NCBI RefSeq assembly: GCF_009674565.1
Contig: NZ_WKJL01000013.1
Location: forward strand, 124,001 to 188,000
DNA: 64,000 nucleotides
Direction: 5' to 3'
Source of the DNA: Duganella aquatilis
Lineage (GTDB): Bacteria; Pseudomonadota; Gammaproteobacteria; Burkholderiales; Burkholderiaceae_D
Of this stretch, positions 16,024 to 25,077 are shown one piece after another. Below the pieces are notes generated by a model. It searched no databases. It saw nothing but the letters and a program-made list of their open reading frames with translations, and had not been told where the DNA came from. Both the position numbers and the translations under genes were made by a program. How positions within the stretch are numbered: the first letter of the stretch is position 1; each line of letters starts with the position of its first letter.

Positions 16024-16990
16024 ACTTGCAAGCAGCACTAGGGTTGGCCGCAGGGCCTTCCCTGGTCTGCTTGATGAACGGGATGGTGCCGTCGGCGTTG
16101 TAGGCAAACTCCTCGATCGCCACCGAACGACGGTACTCGCCGCCACCCGGCAGTTTGGCGTTGTGGTAGATGATGTAGTTCTTGCCATTGAACTCAATGA
16201 TGGCCTGGTGGATGGTCTTGACCTTGACGTTCTTCGACATGATGACGCCCTGGTACTTCCACGGACCAGTGGCGCTTGGGCCGGTCATGTAGGCCGTCTC
16301 CTCCGGGAACTCGCGCGAGTAGGACAGGTAGTAGGTGCCGTTATGCTTGTGCAGGTAGGAAGCTTCGGTAAAGCGCTCCACCCCGACAGTGTGAATCGGG
16401 CCATCCAGCTCGATCATGTTCGGCTTCAGCTTCGCATACTTCAGCACCGAATTGCCCCAGTAGAGATAGGCCTGGCCGTCGTCATCCTGGAAAATCGCCG
16501 GATCGATGTCGTCCCAGGCGATTTTCGTTTCCAGCGTCATGTCGTTGGTGATGAGCGCCGAACCGCGCGCGTCGACAAACGGGCCTTCCGGCTTGTCGGA
16601 GACGGCAACGCCGATGGCGCGACCCGGAATGCTGGCGTGATCCACCGTCGCGTAGAAGTAGTATTTGCCATCGCGCTTGGTGATGTCGGCAGCCCACGCA
16701 TCCACCTTGCCGATCGCCCATTTGAAGGCGGATGGCGCAATCGGCGAACCACGGTCGGTCCAGTTCTTCATGTCGCAGCTGCTGTACATGCGCCATTCCT
16801 TCATGACGTAGTCCTTGTCGGTTGGCGACGCCTGGTCGTGACCGACGTACAGATAGGCCACGCCGTTTTCCACGAACGCCGCCGGGTCGGCGGTGAACAG
16901 CTTCGGCAGGATGGGATTGGCGGCGTGCGCCGTGCAAGCCAGCAGGCTCGCCGCCGCGAACATCAAACTCTTTTTCAAGATACTCTCCAC
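16022..16990 (-). CDS. Secreted GH43 glycosidase (arabinosidase/xylosidase type)
   Basis: A 322-residue single-domain GH43 five-bladed beta-propeller enzyme with a Sec signal peptide (residues 1 to about 23, ending AHA-A). Candidate catalytic residues are the base Asp35 (FTADPAAF), a pKa-modulating Asp (Asp97 in KVDAW or Asp163 in DIDPAIF) and the acid Glu209 (ERFTEASYL). Expected to release arabinose (or xylose) from side chains or oligomers in the periplasm. It is the last gene after the YtfQRT-YjfF transporter genes, 10 bp from yjfF, so release and import are co-expressed. Exact specificity is not readable. Confidence 0.85.
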   Translation of the reverse strand: MESILKKSLMFAAASLLACTAHAANPILPKLFTADPAAFVENGVAYLYVGHDQASPTDKDYVMKEWRMYSSCDMKNWTDRGSPIAPSAFKWAIGKVDAWAADITKRDGKYYFYATVDHASIPGRAIGVAVSDKPEGPFVDARGSALITNDMTLETKIAWDDIDPAIFQDDDGQAYLYWGNSVLKYAKLKPNMIELDGPIHTVGVERFTEASYLHKHNGTYYLSYSREFPEETAYMTGPSATGPWKYQGVIMSKNVKVKTIHQAIIEFNGKNYIIYHNAKLPGGGEYRRSVAIEEFAYNADGTIPFIKQTREGPAANPSAACK

Positions 16991-17000
16991 TGTTGTAGGT

Positions 17001-17963
17001 TTATTTTTTATTACCGCGCATCGTCATCACGCGCTGCACGACGCAGAAGACGAACAGCAGGCCGCCGATGACGATCTTGGTCCACCATGAACTGAGCGTG
17101 CCGTCGAACGCGATCAGCGTCTGGATGGAACCCAGCACCAGCACGCCGGTCAGCGCGCCCGCCACGTAGCCGTAGCCGCCGCTGAGCAGCGTGCCGCCGA
17201 TGACCACGGCGGCAATCGCATCCAGCTCCGTGCCCTGCGCGTGCAGGCCGTAACCGGACAGCATGTAGAACGAGAACAGCACGCCGGCCAGCGCCGCGCA
17301 AAAACCGGAGAAGGCGTAGATCAGCACCTTGGTGCGCGCCACGCGCAACCCCATCATCAGCGCCGACTGCTCATTGCCGCCGACAGCGTAAATGGCGCGG
17401 CCAAACGGCGTGCAGTGCGCCACGTAGATGGCGGCCGCCAAGGTGGCCAGGGCAATCAGCGCGCCCGGCGACAGGAAGCAATCCCCGATCGGCAGCTGCG
17501 TTTGCGACATGGCGACGAAGAACGGGTCGTCGATGGTGATCGAGTTAATGCTGATCAGGTAGCACAGCCCGCGCGCCAGGAACATGCCGGCCAGCGTGAC
17601 AATGAACGGCTGCAGCTTGAAATAATGGATCAACGCGCCCATGGCCGCACCGAACACCGTGCCCAGCACCAGCGCCACGGCGATCACCAGCAGCGGCGGC
17701 CAGTGCCAGGTTTGCAGCATCCAGGCACAGATCATGGTGGTCAGCGCCAGCACCGAGCCGACCGACAGGTCGATGCCGCCGGAAAGGATGACGAAGCTCA
17801 TGCCGACCGCGATCACCAGCAGGAAGGCATTGTCGATCAACAGGTTGAACAACACCTGCACCGACAGGAAGCCCGGATACGCGGCGCCGCCGGCGCCCAG
17901 CAGGACCACCAGCAGGAACACCGTGATCAGCGACGTGAAGTATGGCGAAGACGTGAACTTCAT
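17001..17963 (-). CDS. yjfF: Sugar ABC transporter permease, YjfF-type
   Basis: A 320-residue inner-membrane permease of the BPD_transp_2 (RbsC-like) group, with about ten hydrophobic helices and the signature GMSFVILSGGIDLSVGSVLAL. It pairs with the YtfT-like permease upstream (1-bp overlap at 17963) to form the channel of a pentose/furanose importer. In E. coli the YtfQ-YtfR-YtfT-YjfF system takes up galactofuranose. Here the setting among arabinofuranosidases suggests L-arabinofuranose or L-arabinose instead (inference). Confidence 0.92.
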   Translation of the reverse strand: MKFTSSPYFTSLITVFLLVVLLGAGGAAYPGFLSVQVLFNLLIDNAFLLVIAVGMSFVILSGGIDLSVGSVLALTTMICAWMLQTWHWPPLLVIAVALVLGTVFGAAMGALIHYFKLQPFIVTLAGMFLARGLCYLISINSITIDDPFFVAMSQTQLPIGDCFLSPGALIALATLAAAIYVAHCTPFGRAIYAVGGNEQSALMMGLRVARTKVLIYAFSGFCAALAGVLFSFYMLSGYGLHAQGTELDAIAAVVIGGTLLSGGYGYVAGALTGVLVLGSIQTLIAFDGTLSSWWTKIVIGGLLFVFCVVQRVMTMRGNKK

Positions 17964-18994
17964 TACGCATTACCTCGCACGCTGCGGCGCCACATGTTTT
18001 TAAACTCCGAGGACTGCGACACGCAAACCAGGAACACGACCACCGACTTGACCACCATGTTCACCTCCGGCGGCAGGCCGATGGAATAGATGGTGTAGGT
18101 CAGCGTTTGAATGATCAGCGCGCCGATCACGCTGCCGGCCAGGCTGAATTTACCGCCGGCCAGCGAGGTGCCGCCCAGCGTCACGGCCAGGATGGCGTCC
18201 AGCTCCAGCAGCAGGCCGGCGTTGTTGGCGTCCGCGCTCTTGATATTGGAAGTGATCATCAATCCCGCCACGCCTGCACACGCGCTGCAAAAAACATAGA
18301 CGAAGAAGATCAGCACCGCGGTCTTCAAGCCGGCCAGCCGCGCCGCCACCGGATTGATGCCGACCGACTGGATGAACAGACCAAGCGCGGTCCGGCGCAG
18401 CAGCAGCGCGGTGACGATGAACACGGCGGCCACGATGTACAGCGAGAACGGCAAGCCAAACAGGTAGCCGCTGCCGAGGAAGAAGAACGGCTTGTAGTAG
18501 ACCGTAATGATCTGGCCATCGGTGAACAGCTGCGCCAGTCCGCGCCCAGCCACCATCAGGATCAGCGTGGCGACGATCGGCTGCAGGCCAAGACCGGCCA
18601 CCAGCGCGCCGTTCCATGCGCCGCACAGCAGCGCCGCCCCCAAGGCGGCAGCCAGCGCAAGCCACATCGGCGTGTTGGCGACATATTCAGGCACGCCGTT
18701 TTGCATGACCATGGTGCCGCCTATGAGCATCGCCGCGACCGTGCCGCTGATGGCCACCGTGGCGCCGACCGAAATGTCGATGCCGCGCGTGGCGATCACC
18801 AGCGTCATGCCGATGGCGGCGAGAATCAGCGGCGCGGCACGGTTGGCGATGTCGATCAAGCTGCCGTACAGGTGACCGTCCTTGATCTCCAGGTGGAAGA
18901 AGCCGGGAACCATGACCAGGTCGATCAGCAGCAGGATCGCCAATGCAGCCAGCGGACGGAATAAAGGGTGGTGCAACAACTTATGCATTCTCAT
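17963..18994 (-). CDS. ytfT: Sugar ABC transporter permease, YtfT-type
   Basis: A 343-residue inner-membrane permease with about ten helices and the ABC-2-type sugar permease signature IGMTLVIATRGIDISVGATVAISG. It overlaps the ATPase gene by 14 bp and the YjfF gene by 1 bp, so subunits are translated in a coupled series. An in-frame ATG two codons later (18988) is an alternative start. Partner of YjfF in a heterodimeric channel. Confidence 0.92.
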   Translation of the reverse strand: MRMHKLLHHPLFRPLAALAILLLIDLVMVPGFFHLEIKDGHLYGSLIDIANRAAPLILAAIGMTLVIATRGIDISVGATVAISGTVAAMLIGGTMVMQNGVPEYVANTPMWLALAAALGAALLCGAWNGALVAGLGLQPIVATLILMVAGRGLAQLFTDGQIITVYYKPFFFLGSGYLFGLPFSLYIVAAVFIVTALLLRRTALGLFIQSVGINPVAARLAGLKTAVLIFFVYVFCSACAGVAGLMITSNIKSADANNAGLLLELDAILAVTLGGTSLAGGKFSLAGSVIGALIIQTLTYTIYSIGLPPEVNMVVKSVVVFLVCVSQSSEFKNMWRRSVRGNA

Positions 18995-20519
18995 CTCCAG
19001 CCGCGATCACGTGCAGCACGGTGGTTTCGTCCAGCGCGCCGCGCGGATACTCACCGCCAGCCTTGCGGTCGCGCATGACGACAACACGGTCGCTCACACG
19101 CAGCACTTCCGGCAGTTCGGACGAAATGAACAGGATGGACATGCCATTGCGGCACAGGGCCGACACGTAGTCCATGATCTCCTGCTTGGCGCGGACGTCG
19201 ATGCCGCGCGTTGGCTCGTCCAGGATCAGCAGCTTCGGATCGGTCACCAGCCAGCGCGCCAGCAGCACCTTCTGCTGGTTGCCGCCGGAGAGCGAACCGA
19301 TAGGTGTTTCAATGCTGGCGGTCTTGATGCCCAGCGCCTTCACGTATTCTTCCGCCAGCTGCTGCTGGCGTTTCAGGGGAATGGCGCGCATGATGCCCAT
19401 GCGGGCCTGCAGCGCCAGGATCAGGTTTTCGCGCACCGACAGTTCGAGGATGGCGCCTTCGTGCTTGCGGTCCTCGGAGCAGAAACCGATGCCAGCGGCG
19501 ATGGCGTCGCGCGGCGATGCGAAGCTTTGCTCCTTGCCGTCGATGGCGATCGTGCCGCCATCCGCCCTGTCCGCGCCGAACAGCAGGCGCGCGGCCTCCG
19601 TGCGGCCGGAACCCAGCAGGCCGGCAAGTCCCAGCAACTCGCCCTTGTGAATGTCCAGATCCATCGGCAGCAGCGCGCCCTTGCGGCTCAAACCGACCGC
19701 GCGCAGGAAGGATTGCCGGCGCGACGGCTCGGCCGCCACGGCAGCGGCAAGCGGCGCGGCAGCTTCGGTGGCGACCTGCGCACCGACCATCTTGTTGACC
19801 AGTTCCACGCGCGACAGGTCGGCAGCCAGGTACTCGCCTTCCCGCTCGCCGTTGCGCATCACCGTGATGCGATCGGAAATCGCATACGTCTGATCCAGGA
19901 AGTGCGTCACAAACAGAATCGCCATGCCCTGCTCGCGCAGACCGCGCAAAACGCTGAACAGCAGATCCACTTCCTTTTCATCGAGCGAGGATGTCGGCTC
20001 ATCCAGTATCAGCACCTTGGCCGACACCAGCAGCGAGCGCGAAATGGCCACCATCTGCTGGATGGCCAGCGGATAGTGCGCCAGCGGCAGCGTCACATCG
20101 ATCCGGATCTGCATCCGCTCCAGCAGCGCGGTCGCCTGCCTGGTCATGGTCGGCCAGTCGATGCGGCCAAGTTTGCGCGGATAACGGCCAATGAAGATGT
20201 TCTCCGCGACCGACAAGTTCGGGCACAGGTTCACTTCCTGATATACGGTGCTGATGCCATGGTTCTGCGCATCCAGCGTGGACTGCGGCTGTATCGCCTG
20301 GCCGGCCAGCAGGATCTGCCCATGGTCCGGCGCATACACGCCGGTCAGCACCTTGATCAGCGTGGACTTGCCGGCGCCGTTCTGGCCCATCAGCGTATGC
20401 ACTTCACCGGGGAATAGATTGAGCGACACGCCATTCAAGGCCTGCACACCGGTGAAGGCCTTGCTGATGCCGCGCAGCTCCAGCACCGGGGCTGCGGGTG
20501 CGGAAGAAATCATCGTCAT
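18981..20519 (-). CDS. ytfR: Sugar ABC transporter ATPase, YtfR-type
   Basis: A 512-residue double-ABC ATPase of the RbsA/MglA/YtfR group. The first cassette has Walker A GQNGAGKST (residues 45 to 52) and ILDEPTSSLDEKEV. The second has the non-canonical P-loop region LLGSGRTEAARLL, the signature LSGGNQQKV and ILDEPTRGIDV. This asymmetry is normal for the group. It powers uptake through the two permeases encoded downstream. It begins 4 bp after the binding-protein gene. Confidence 0.94.
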   Translation of the reverse strand: MTMISSAPAAPVLELRGISKAFTGVQALNGVSLNLFPGEVHTLMGQNGAGKSTLIKVLTGVYAPDHGQILLAGQAIQPQSTLDAQNHGISTVYQEVNLCPNLSVAENIFIGRYPRKLGRIDWPTMTRQATALLERMQIRIDVTLPLAHYPLAIQQMVAISRSLLVSAKVLILDEPTSSLDEKEVDLLFSVLRGLREQGMAILFVTHFLDQTYAISDRITVMRNGEREGEYLAADLSRVELVNKMVGAQVATEAAAPLAAAVAAEPSRRQSFLRAVGLSRKGALLPMDLDIHKGELLGLAGLLGSGRTEAARLLFGADRADGGTIAIDGKEQSFASPRDAIAAGIGFCSEDRKHEGAILELSVRENLILALQARMGIMRAIPLKRQQQLAEEYVKALGIKTASIETPIGSLSGGNQQKVLLARWLVTDPKLLILDEPTRGIDVRAKQEIMDYVSALCRNGMSILFISSELPEVLRVSDRVVVMRDRKAGGEYPRGALDETTVLHVIAAGDENA

Positions 20520-20523
20520 CGCA

Positions 20524-21489
20524 TCAGTATTTACGGTTCGGGAATTCCTTGGCCGCGACTTCGGCCGGGAACACGCTTTCCTGCGTCACAACGCGCTTCG
20601 GCACCGCCTTGCCGGCGACGACATCCTTCGCGATCTGCATCAGCTGGGGGCCGAGCAGCGGATTGCATTCCACCGTCACGTTCAGCTTACCGGCGATCAT
20701 GGCTTCGAACGCGCCCTTCACGCCGTCGATGGAAATGATGATGATGTCCTTGCCCGGCTTCAGTCCCGCTTCCTCGATCGCCTGGATCGCGCCGATGGCC
20801 ATGTCGTCATTGTGCGCATACAGCACGTTGATCTTCTTGCCTTCGGCCTTGAGGAAGGCTTCCATCACCTCCTTGCCCTTGGCGCGGGTGAAGTCGCCGG
20901 TCTGCGAGCGGATTACCTTCAGCTTCGCATTGCCGGCGATGGCTTCTTCAAAGCCCTTCTTGCGGTCCAGTGCAGGCGCGGAACCCACGGTGCCTTGCAG
21001 TTCAACGATATTCAAAACGGCATCAGGCGTCTTCTTTTGACGCTCGACCAGCCAGTTGCCGGCGCGACGGCCTTCTTCCACGAAGTCCGAACCGAGGAAG
21101 CTGACGTACAGCGATGGATCGCTGACCTTGACGGCGCGGTCGGTCAGAATCACGGGAATTCTGGCGCGCTTGGCTTCCAGCAGCACCGTGTCCCAGCCCG
21201 ATTCCACGACCGGCGAAAACGCGATTACGTCCACGCGCTGGGCGATGAAGGAGCGGATCGCCTTGACCTGGTTTTCCTGCTTTTGCTGGGCGTCCGCGAA
21301 CTTGAGGGTCACGCCCTCCTTCTTCGCGGCGTCCTTGATCGATACAGTGTTCGCGGTGCGCCACTCGCTTTCGGCGCCCACTTGCGAGAAGCCGATCACC
21401 AGCGGCTTGGCGGCGAATGCGGCAGGCGCACCAAGGATGAAGGCGGCGGCAAGGCCGGTGGCCAGTACGGTTCTGCGATGGAAGGTCAT
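20524..21489 (-). CDS. ytfQ: Periplasmic sugar-binding protein, YtfQ-type
   Basis: A 321-residue periplasmic binding protein (Peripla_BP_4 fold) with a signal peptide of about 26 residues ending AAFA-A. Similarity to E. coli YtfQ is evident in KPLVIGFSQVGAESEWRTAN and in IISIDGVKGAFEAM. YtfQ prefers galactofuranose; the arabinofuranosidase-rich setting suggests that this protein binds L-arabinofuranose or L-arabinose (inference). The gene heads the transporter operon and is preceded by CAGGAGACATTGCC and the shared operator/promoter at 21532-21589. Confidence 0.93.
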   Translation of the reverse strand: MTFHRRTVLATGLAAAFILGAPAAFAAKPLVIGFSQVGAESEWRTANTVSIKDAAKKEGVTLKFADAQQKQENQVKAIRSFIAQRVDVIAFSPVVESGWDTVLLEAKRARIPVILTDRAVKVSDPSLYVSFLGSDFVEEGRRAGNWLVERQKKTPDAVLNIVELQGTVGSAPALDRKKGFEEAIAGNAKLKVIRSQTGDFTRAKGKEVMEAFLKAEGKKINVLYAHNDDMAIGAIQAIEEAGLKPGKDIIIISIDGVKGAFEAMIAGKLNVTVECNPLLGPQLMQIAKDVVAGKAVPKRVVTQESVFPAEVAAKEFPNRKY

Positions 21490-21531
21490 GGCAATGTCTC
21501 CTGATCAGTTTTTATAGTGTTATTCGGATCA

Positions 21532-21589
21532 ATACTATGAGAAACACAAATATCTATCCAATGATATTTTCACGTTCTGCAATATCATT
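21532..21589 (-). promoter_or_regulatory. Operator and promoter of the sugar ABC operon
   Basis: On the minus strand, -35 TTGGAT (21556-21561), 18-bp spacer and -10 TAGTAT (21532-21537). Directly upstream is a perfect 9-bp inverted repeat AATGATATT-N12-AATATCATT (21560-21589), plus another AATATC at 21549-21554. The position just upstream of and touching -35 suits LysR-type activation. Confidence 0.7.
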
Positions 21590-21598
21590 TTTGGTATG

Positions 21599-24052
21599 TC
21601 AGCGCAGCAGGCGCAGGCCGTACAGGCCTCCGGCGACCGATCCATCGCGGGCGACAAACTTCACTACCAGCTTGCCAGTCGCTACGGCGCCGGGCGGTAT
21701 GGCGTAATCGCGGGTGTACAGTTCCTGCGCGGCGCTGGCGTCGAGCCGGACTTCGGCCAGCAGCTTGTCGTTGATCAGGATATCGAAGCGGCGGCCGGCG
21801 TCGAGTTTTGAATATGTCAGCCGCAGGATGCGTGCTTCGCCTTTTTTGTCGGTCAGGTCGTAGCTGAACCAGCTGGTGGCGTGGCGCCAGTGCTTGCCCT
21901 TGTTGATGCCGGCGTCCGCGCCTTCGGCCTTGAAGAAGTGATCGGATTCCGGCTGCTGTTCGCCGGGCGCCACCTGGTCGATGGTCTGGGCGTCCAGCGC
22001 GAGACGCTCTTTTTCGTCCTGTGCGGCTTGCGCGCGGCGGCGCGCCAGGTCGCCCGGCGTGGAATACGGCCAGTAGACCACGTAGCGCGCATCGTGCACG
22101 CGGAAGAATGGCACGAAGGTGGTCGGGCCGGCGCCGGGCGACTGCACCAGTCCCGGCGCGGCGAAGGTCAGCGGCCGGCCCGGCACCGGCCGGAAGCGGC
22201 CGGCGAAGGCTGGGCTGTCGCTCACCAGCACCGGCGCCTGCTCCAGTGGGCATACCGGACCGCTGGCGATGTGCCCCATGCGCGAGTCGTCGGCCAGGTA
22301 GTTCAGCTGCTCGCCGGGGAATGGATTGGTTTTTGCCGCCAATACCATCGGGCCGTGCAGCACAGCGTAGTAAGCGGATTTGTCCGGCATCTGCTCCAGG
22401 CGTGTGGTCATCGGCAGGTAGACGACGACCTTGTCGCCGTCACGCCAGGGGCGGCGCACGTTGAGGTAGCGATCCGCGCCGATGGCGGCAGCCACCGGCT
22501 TGCCGTTGACGGTGATGCGCAACGCGCCCTGCGCCACCCACTCCGGATAGCGGATCTTCATTGTGAAGGTCTTGTTGCCTTTGACCGTGATGGTACTGCT
22601 GTCTTCATCCGGAAAGCGGTTGGACTGGCGGATTTGCACGCCCTGCTCTCGCCAGTCCAGCGTGGATGGGATGAACAGGTTGACGTACAAGCTGTCGCCG
22701 CGATGCGCGTAGATGAATTCTCCATACTTGGCGTGGCTTTCCAGGCCGGAGCCGACGCAGCACCACATGGCTTTCTGCGGCTGTGAATAGACGCGGTAGT
22801 GATTCGGCCGCATCGGCGTGAAGTAGACAAAGCCGCCGCTGCCCGGCCGCTGCGACGACAGGATATGGTTGTACAGCGCGCGCTCGTAGTAGTCGGCGTA
22901 ACTGCCTTTGGCGTCGCCGGTGAACAGCAGCTCGGTGAGCTTGAGCATATTGTAGGTGTTGCAGGTCTCCGGCCCCTCGACCTCTTCGATCATCGATGAG
23001 AAGTCTTTGTCGTCGTGGAAGTGCTCCTTGACGCTGTTGCCGCCGATGGCGACCGTGCGGTGATCGTGGACGGTCTGCCAGAAGAACGCCACCGCCCGCT
23101 GCCAGTCGCGGCGCGACGTGACGTCGCCAATGCGCTTGAAGCCGATGACTTTCGGGATCTGCGTGTTGGCGTGCAGGCCGGTGAGCTGGTCCTTGCCGTC
23201 TTCCAGCGGCTGCAGGATGGCCTGGTGCGAAAAGCGGATAGCGAGGTCCATGTATTTCTGCTGGCCGGTCATTTGCGCGACATCGGCCAGAACTTCGTTC
23301 ATGCCGCCGTGTTCCGCCCGCAGCATGGCTTGCATCTGTTCTTCGGTCAGGTGCGAGGTCAGGTCCAGCGTCCAGTCGCACAGGGCGATCAGCATGGCGC
23401 GCGCTTCCTGGTTGCCGGCGTAGGTGTAGGCATCGCGCAGGCCGGCGTAGGTCTTGTGCAGGTTGTACCAGGGGACCCACTTGCCGTTGACCGAGAAGTT
23501 GTCAGCCTGGAGTTTTCCCTGGGCGATTTCGCGCCACGCGCTGGCGCCGCCGGGAACGCCGCCGATATAGCCGTCACCATTGGCTTGCTGGCAGCGCTTG
23601 AGTTCTGCAACGAAATAGTTCAGGCGCTTGAGGACTTCGCGGTCGCCGGTGGCGGCGCACATCAGGGCCAGCGCGGACAGATAGTGGCCGCCCATGTGGC
23701 CATCGAGGCCGCTGGACTCCCAGTTGCCGTAGGTTGGCTGCTTGAGCGGCAGGCCGGCTTCGCGCATGAATGGGGCCAGCAGGCGGTCGGCGTCCAGAGA
23801 GAGGATGTAGCGCAGGTCGGTCTGCTGGGCTTCCAGGAATGGGCTTGGGCCGAGACGCACGGCGTTCAGCGGGAACAGCGCGATCTGAGCGCTTTCGTGC
23901 GCGGCTGCACCGCCGCCCAGCGCAGCCGCGCGCGTGCCTTGCTGCGCGGCCAAGGTGGTTGCGCCATCGGCGAAAACTCCGTGCGACGCGACCGTGGCTG
24001 CCGCGCCGGCGGCCATCTTCAGCGCGCGGCGGCGCGAGGACTGGCCGGCCAT
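21599..24052 (-). CDS. GH127 beta-L-arabinofuranosidase
   Basis: An 817-residue GH127 enzyme (older name DUF1680). Catalytic and zinc residues known from HypBA1 are recognisable: Glu362 and Cys364 in EGPETCNTYNM, and the Cys431-Cys432 pair in MWCCVGSG, the first of which corresponds to the nucleophile. C-terminal beta-domains (about residues 600 to 817) extend beyond the catalytic core. A twin-arginine signal (SRRRALKMAAGAAATVAS) indicates Tat export. It should remove beta-1,2-linked L-arabinofuranose as found on extensin hydroxyproline or other plant glycoconjugates. It overlaps the preceding GH43 gene by 1 bp and ends the glycosidase run before the transporter promoter. Confidence 0.92.
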   Translation of the reverse strand: MAGQSSRRRALKMAAGAAATVASHGVFADGATTLAAQQGTRAAALGGGAAAHESAQIALFPLNAVRLGPSPFLEAQQTDLRYILSLDADRLLAPFMREAGLPLKQPTYGNWESSGLDGHMGGHYLSALALMCAATGDREVLKRLNYFVAELKRCQQANGDGYIGGVPGGASAWREIAQGKLQADNFSVNGKWVPWYNLHKTYAGLRDAYTYAGNQEARAMLIALCDWTLDLTSHLTEEQMQAMLRAEHGGMNEVLADVAQMTGQQKYMDLAIRFSHQAILQPLEDGKDQLTGLHANTQIPKVIGFKRIGDVTSRRDWQRAVAFFWQTVHDHRTVAIGGNSVKEHFHDDKDFSSMIEEVEGPETCNTYNMLKLTELLFTGDAKGSYADYYERALYNHILSSQRPGSGGFVYFTPMRPNHYRVYSQPQKAMWCCVGSGLESHAKYGEFIYAHRGDSLYVNLFIPSTLDWREQGVQIRQSNRFPDEDSSTITVKGNKTFTMKIRYPEWVAQGALRITVNGKPVAAAIGADRYLNVRRPWRDGDKVVVYLPMTTRLEQMPDKSAYYAVLHGPMVLAAKTNPFPGEQLNYLADDSRMGHIASGPVCPLEQAPVLVSDSPAFAGRFRPVPGRPLTFAAPGLVQSPGAGPTTFVPFFRVHDARYVVYWPYSTPGDLARRRAQAAQDEKERLALDAQTIDQVAPGEQQPESDHFFKAEGADAGINKGKHWRHATSWFSYDLTDKKGEARILRLTYSKLDAGRRFDILINDKLLAEVRLDASAAQELYTRDYAIPPGAVATGKLVVKFVARDGSVAGGLYGLRLLR

Positions 24053-25065
24053 TATTTCGCCGGCAGCTGGTTGCTGCGATACTTGTTCAGATCCGCCTGA
24101 TCGACGCCTGGCCAGCCGGCGGCGTCAAACTTCATCTCCATGATCTTCAGCTTTTGCAGGTAATTGTCCGCCGTCTCGTAAGCATGCAGCACCAGATAAT
24201 CCTTGCCGTCCATGGTATAGGCGCTGTTGTGCCCCAGCCCCTTCCAGTCCTTGTCGCCGGCGATCAGCAGCGAGCCACCGCCCTTCAGCATATCGACGCC
24301 GTTCTTGTCCACATAAGGCCCGGTCACCTCCTTCGAGCGGCCGACCATCACGTGATAGGTGCTGTCAGCCTTCCTGCAGCACAAGCCGAAAGATACGAAC
24401 AGGTAGTAGTAATCGCCCTTCCTGAAGATGAACGGCGCCTCGATCTCGCCCGGCCCGGCCTTCTCGGTGGCTGCGGCCTCGCCGCTGGTGCGACTGGCGA
24501 TGGCATGCCACTCCTGCGGCTCGGCCAGGCCGGTCCAGTCCTTGTTCAGCTTCACCAGCTTCAAACCGCTCCAGAAGGAGCCGAACGACATCCAGGCATT
24601 GCCCTTGCCGTCCTCGATCACATTCGGATCGATGGCGTTCCAGTCGTCGCGCACCGGCACCGACTGCAGCACCATGCCCTGGTCCTCCCAGCGATAATCC
24701 GGCGAGCGCGGATTCAGCGTTTTATTGACGGTGACGCCGATGCCGGACGTGTTCTTGCCAAAGCCCGATACGGAATAGTACAGATAGTATTTCCCGTCAT
24801 GGAACTGCACGTCCGGCGCCCAGATATGGTCGTCAAACGTCGGCGCGGCCTTCTTCGCCCACGTCGGCTGGCCCTTGAACACGCGGCCCTCCGGCGTCCA
24901 GTTCTTCAGATCCTTGGAGCTGTAGAAGGTGATGCCCGGCCCCGTGCTGAACACGTAGTAGGTATCGCCTTCCTTGGCCATCACCGGATCGTGCACGCTT
25001 ACTTCCTTGGCCGGACAAGCCATTGCGGCCAGCGCTAACGCTACCGTCGATAAAACATACTTCAT
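24052..25065 (-). CDS. GH43 arabinan endo-1,5-alpha-L-arabinanase-like
   Basis: A 337-residue periplasmic GH43 enzyme with a short signal peptide (about 19 residues). Candidate catalytic triad: Asp26 (SVHDPVM), Asp146 (NAIDPNVI) and Glu209 (GEIEAPFIF); Asp85 sits in the blade motif IWAPDVQF. The SVHDP opening and GSFWSGLKL blade are typical of endo-arabinanases, which cut the alpha-1,5-linked arabinan backbone. A CC pair (FGLCCRKADS) is unusual. The gene lies 12 bp from the lipoprotein GH43 gene and overlaps the GH127 gene by 1 bp. Confidence 0.87.
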   Translation of the reverse strand: MKYVLSTVALALAAMACPAKEVSVHDPVMAKEGDTYYVFSTGPGITFYSSKDLKNWTPEGRVFKGQPTWAKKAAPTFDDHIWAPDVQFHDGKYYLYYSVSGFGKNTSGIGVTVNKTLNPRSPDYRWEDQGMVLQSVPVRDDWNAIDPNVIEDGKGNAWMSFGSFWSGLKLVKLNKDWTGLAEPQEWHAIASRTSGEAAATEKAGPGEIEAPFIFRKGDYYYLFVSFGLCCRKADSTYHVMVGRSKEVTGPYVDKNGVDMLKGGGSLLIAGDKDWKGLGHNSAYTMDGKDYLVLHAYETADNYLQKLKIMEMKFDAAGWPGVDQADLNKYRSNQLPAK

Positions 25066-25077
25066 TGTGTGCTCCGT

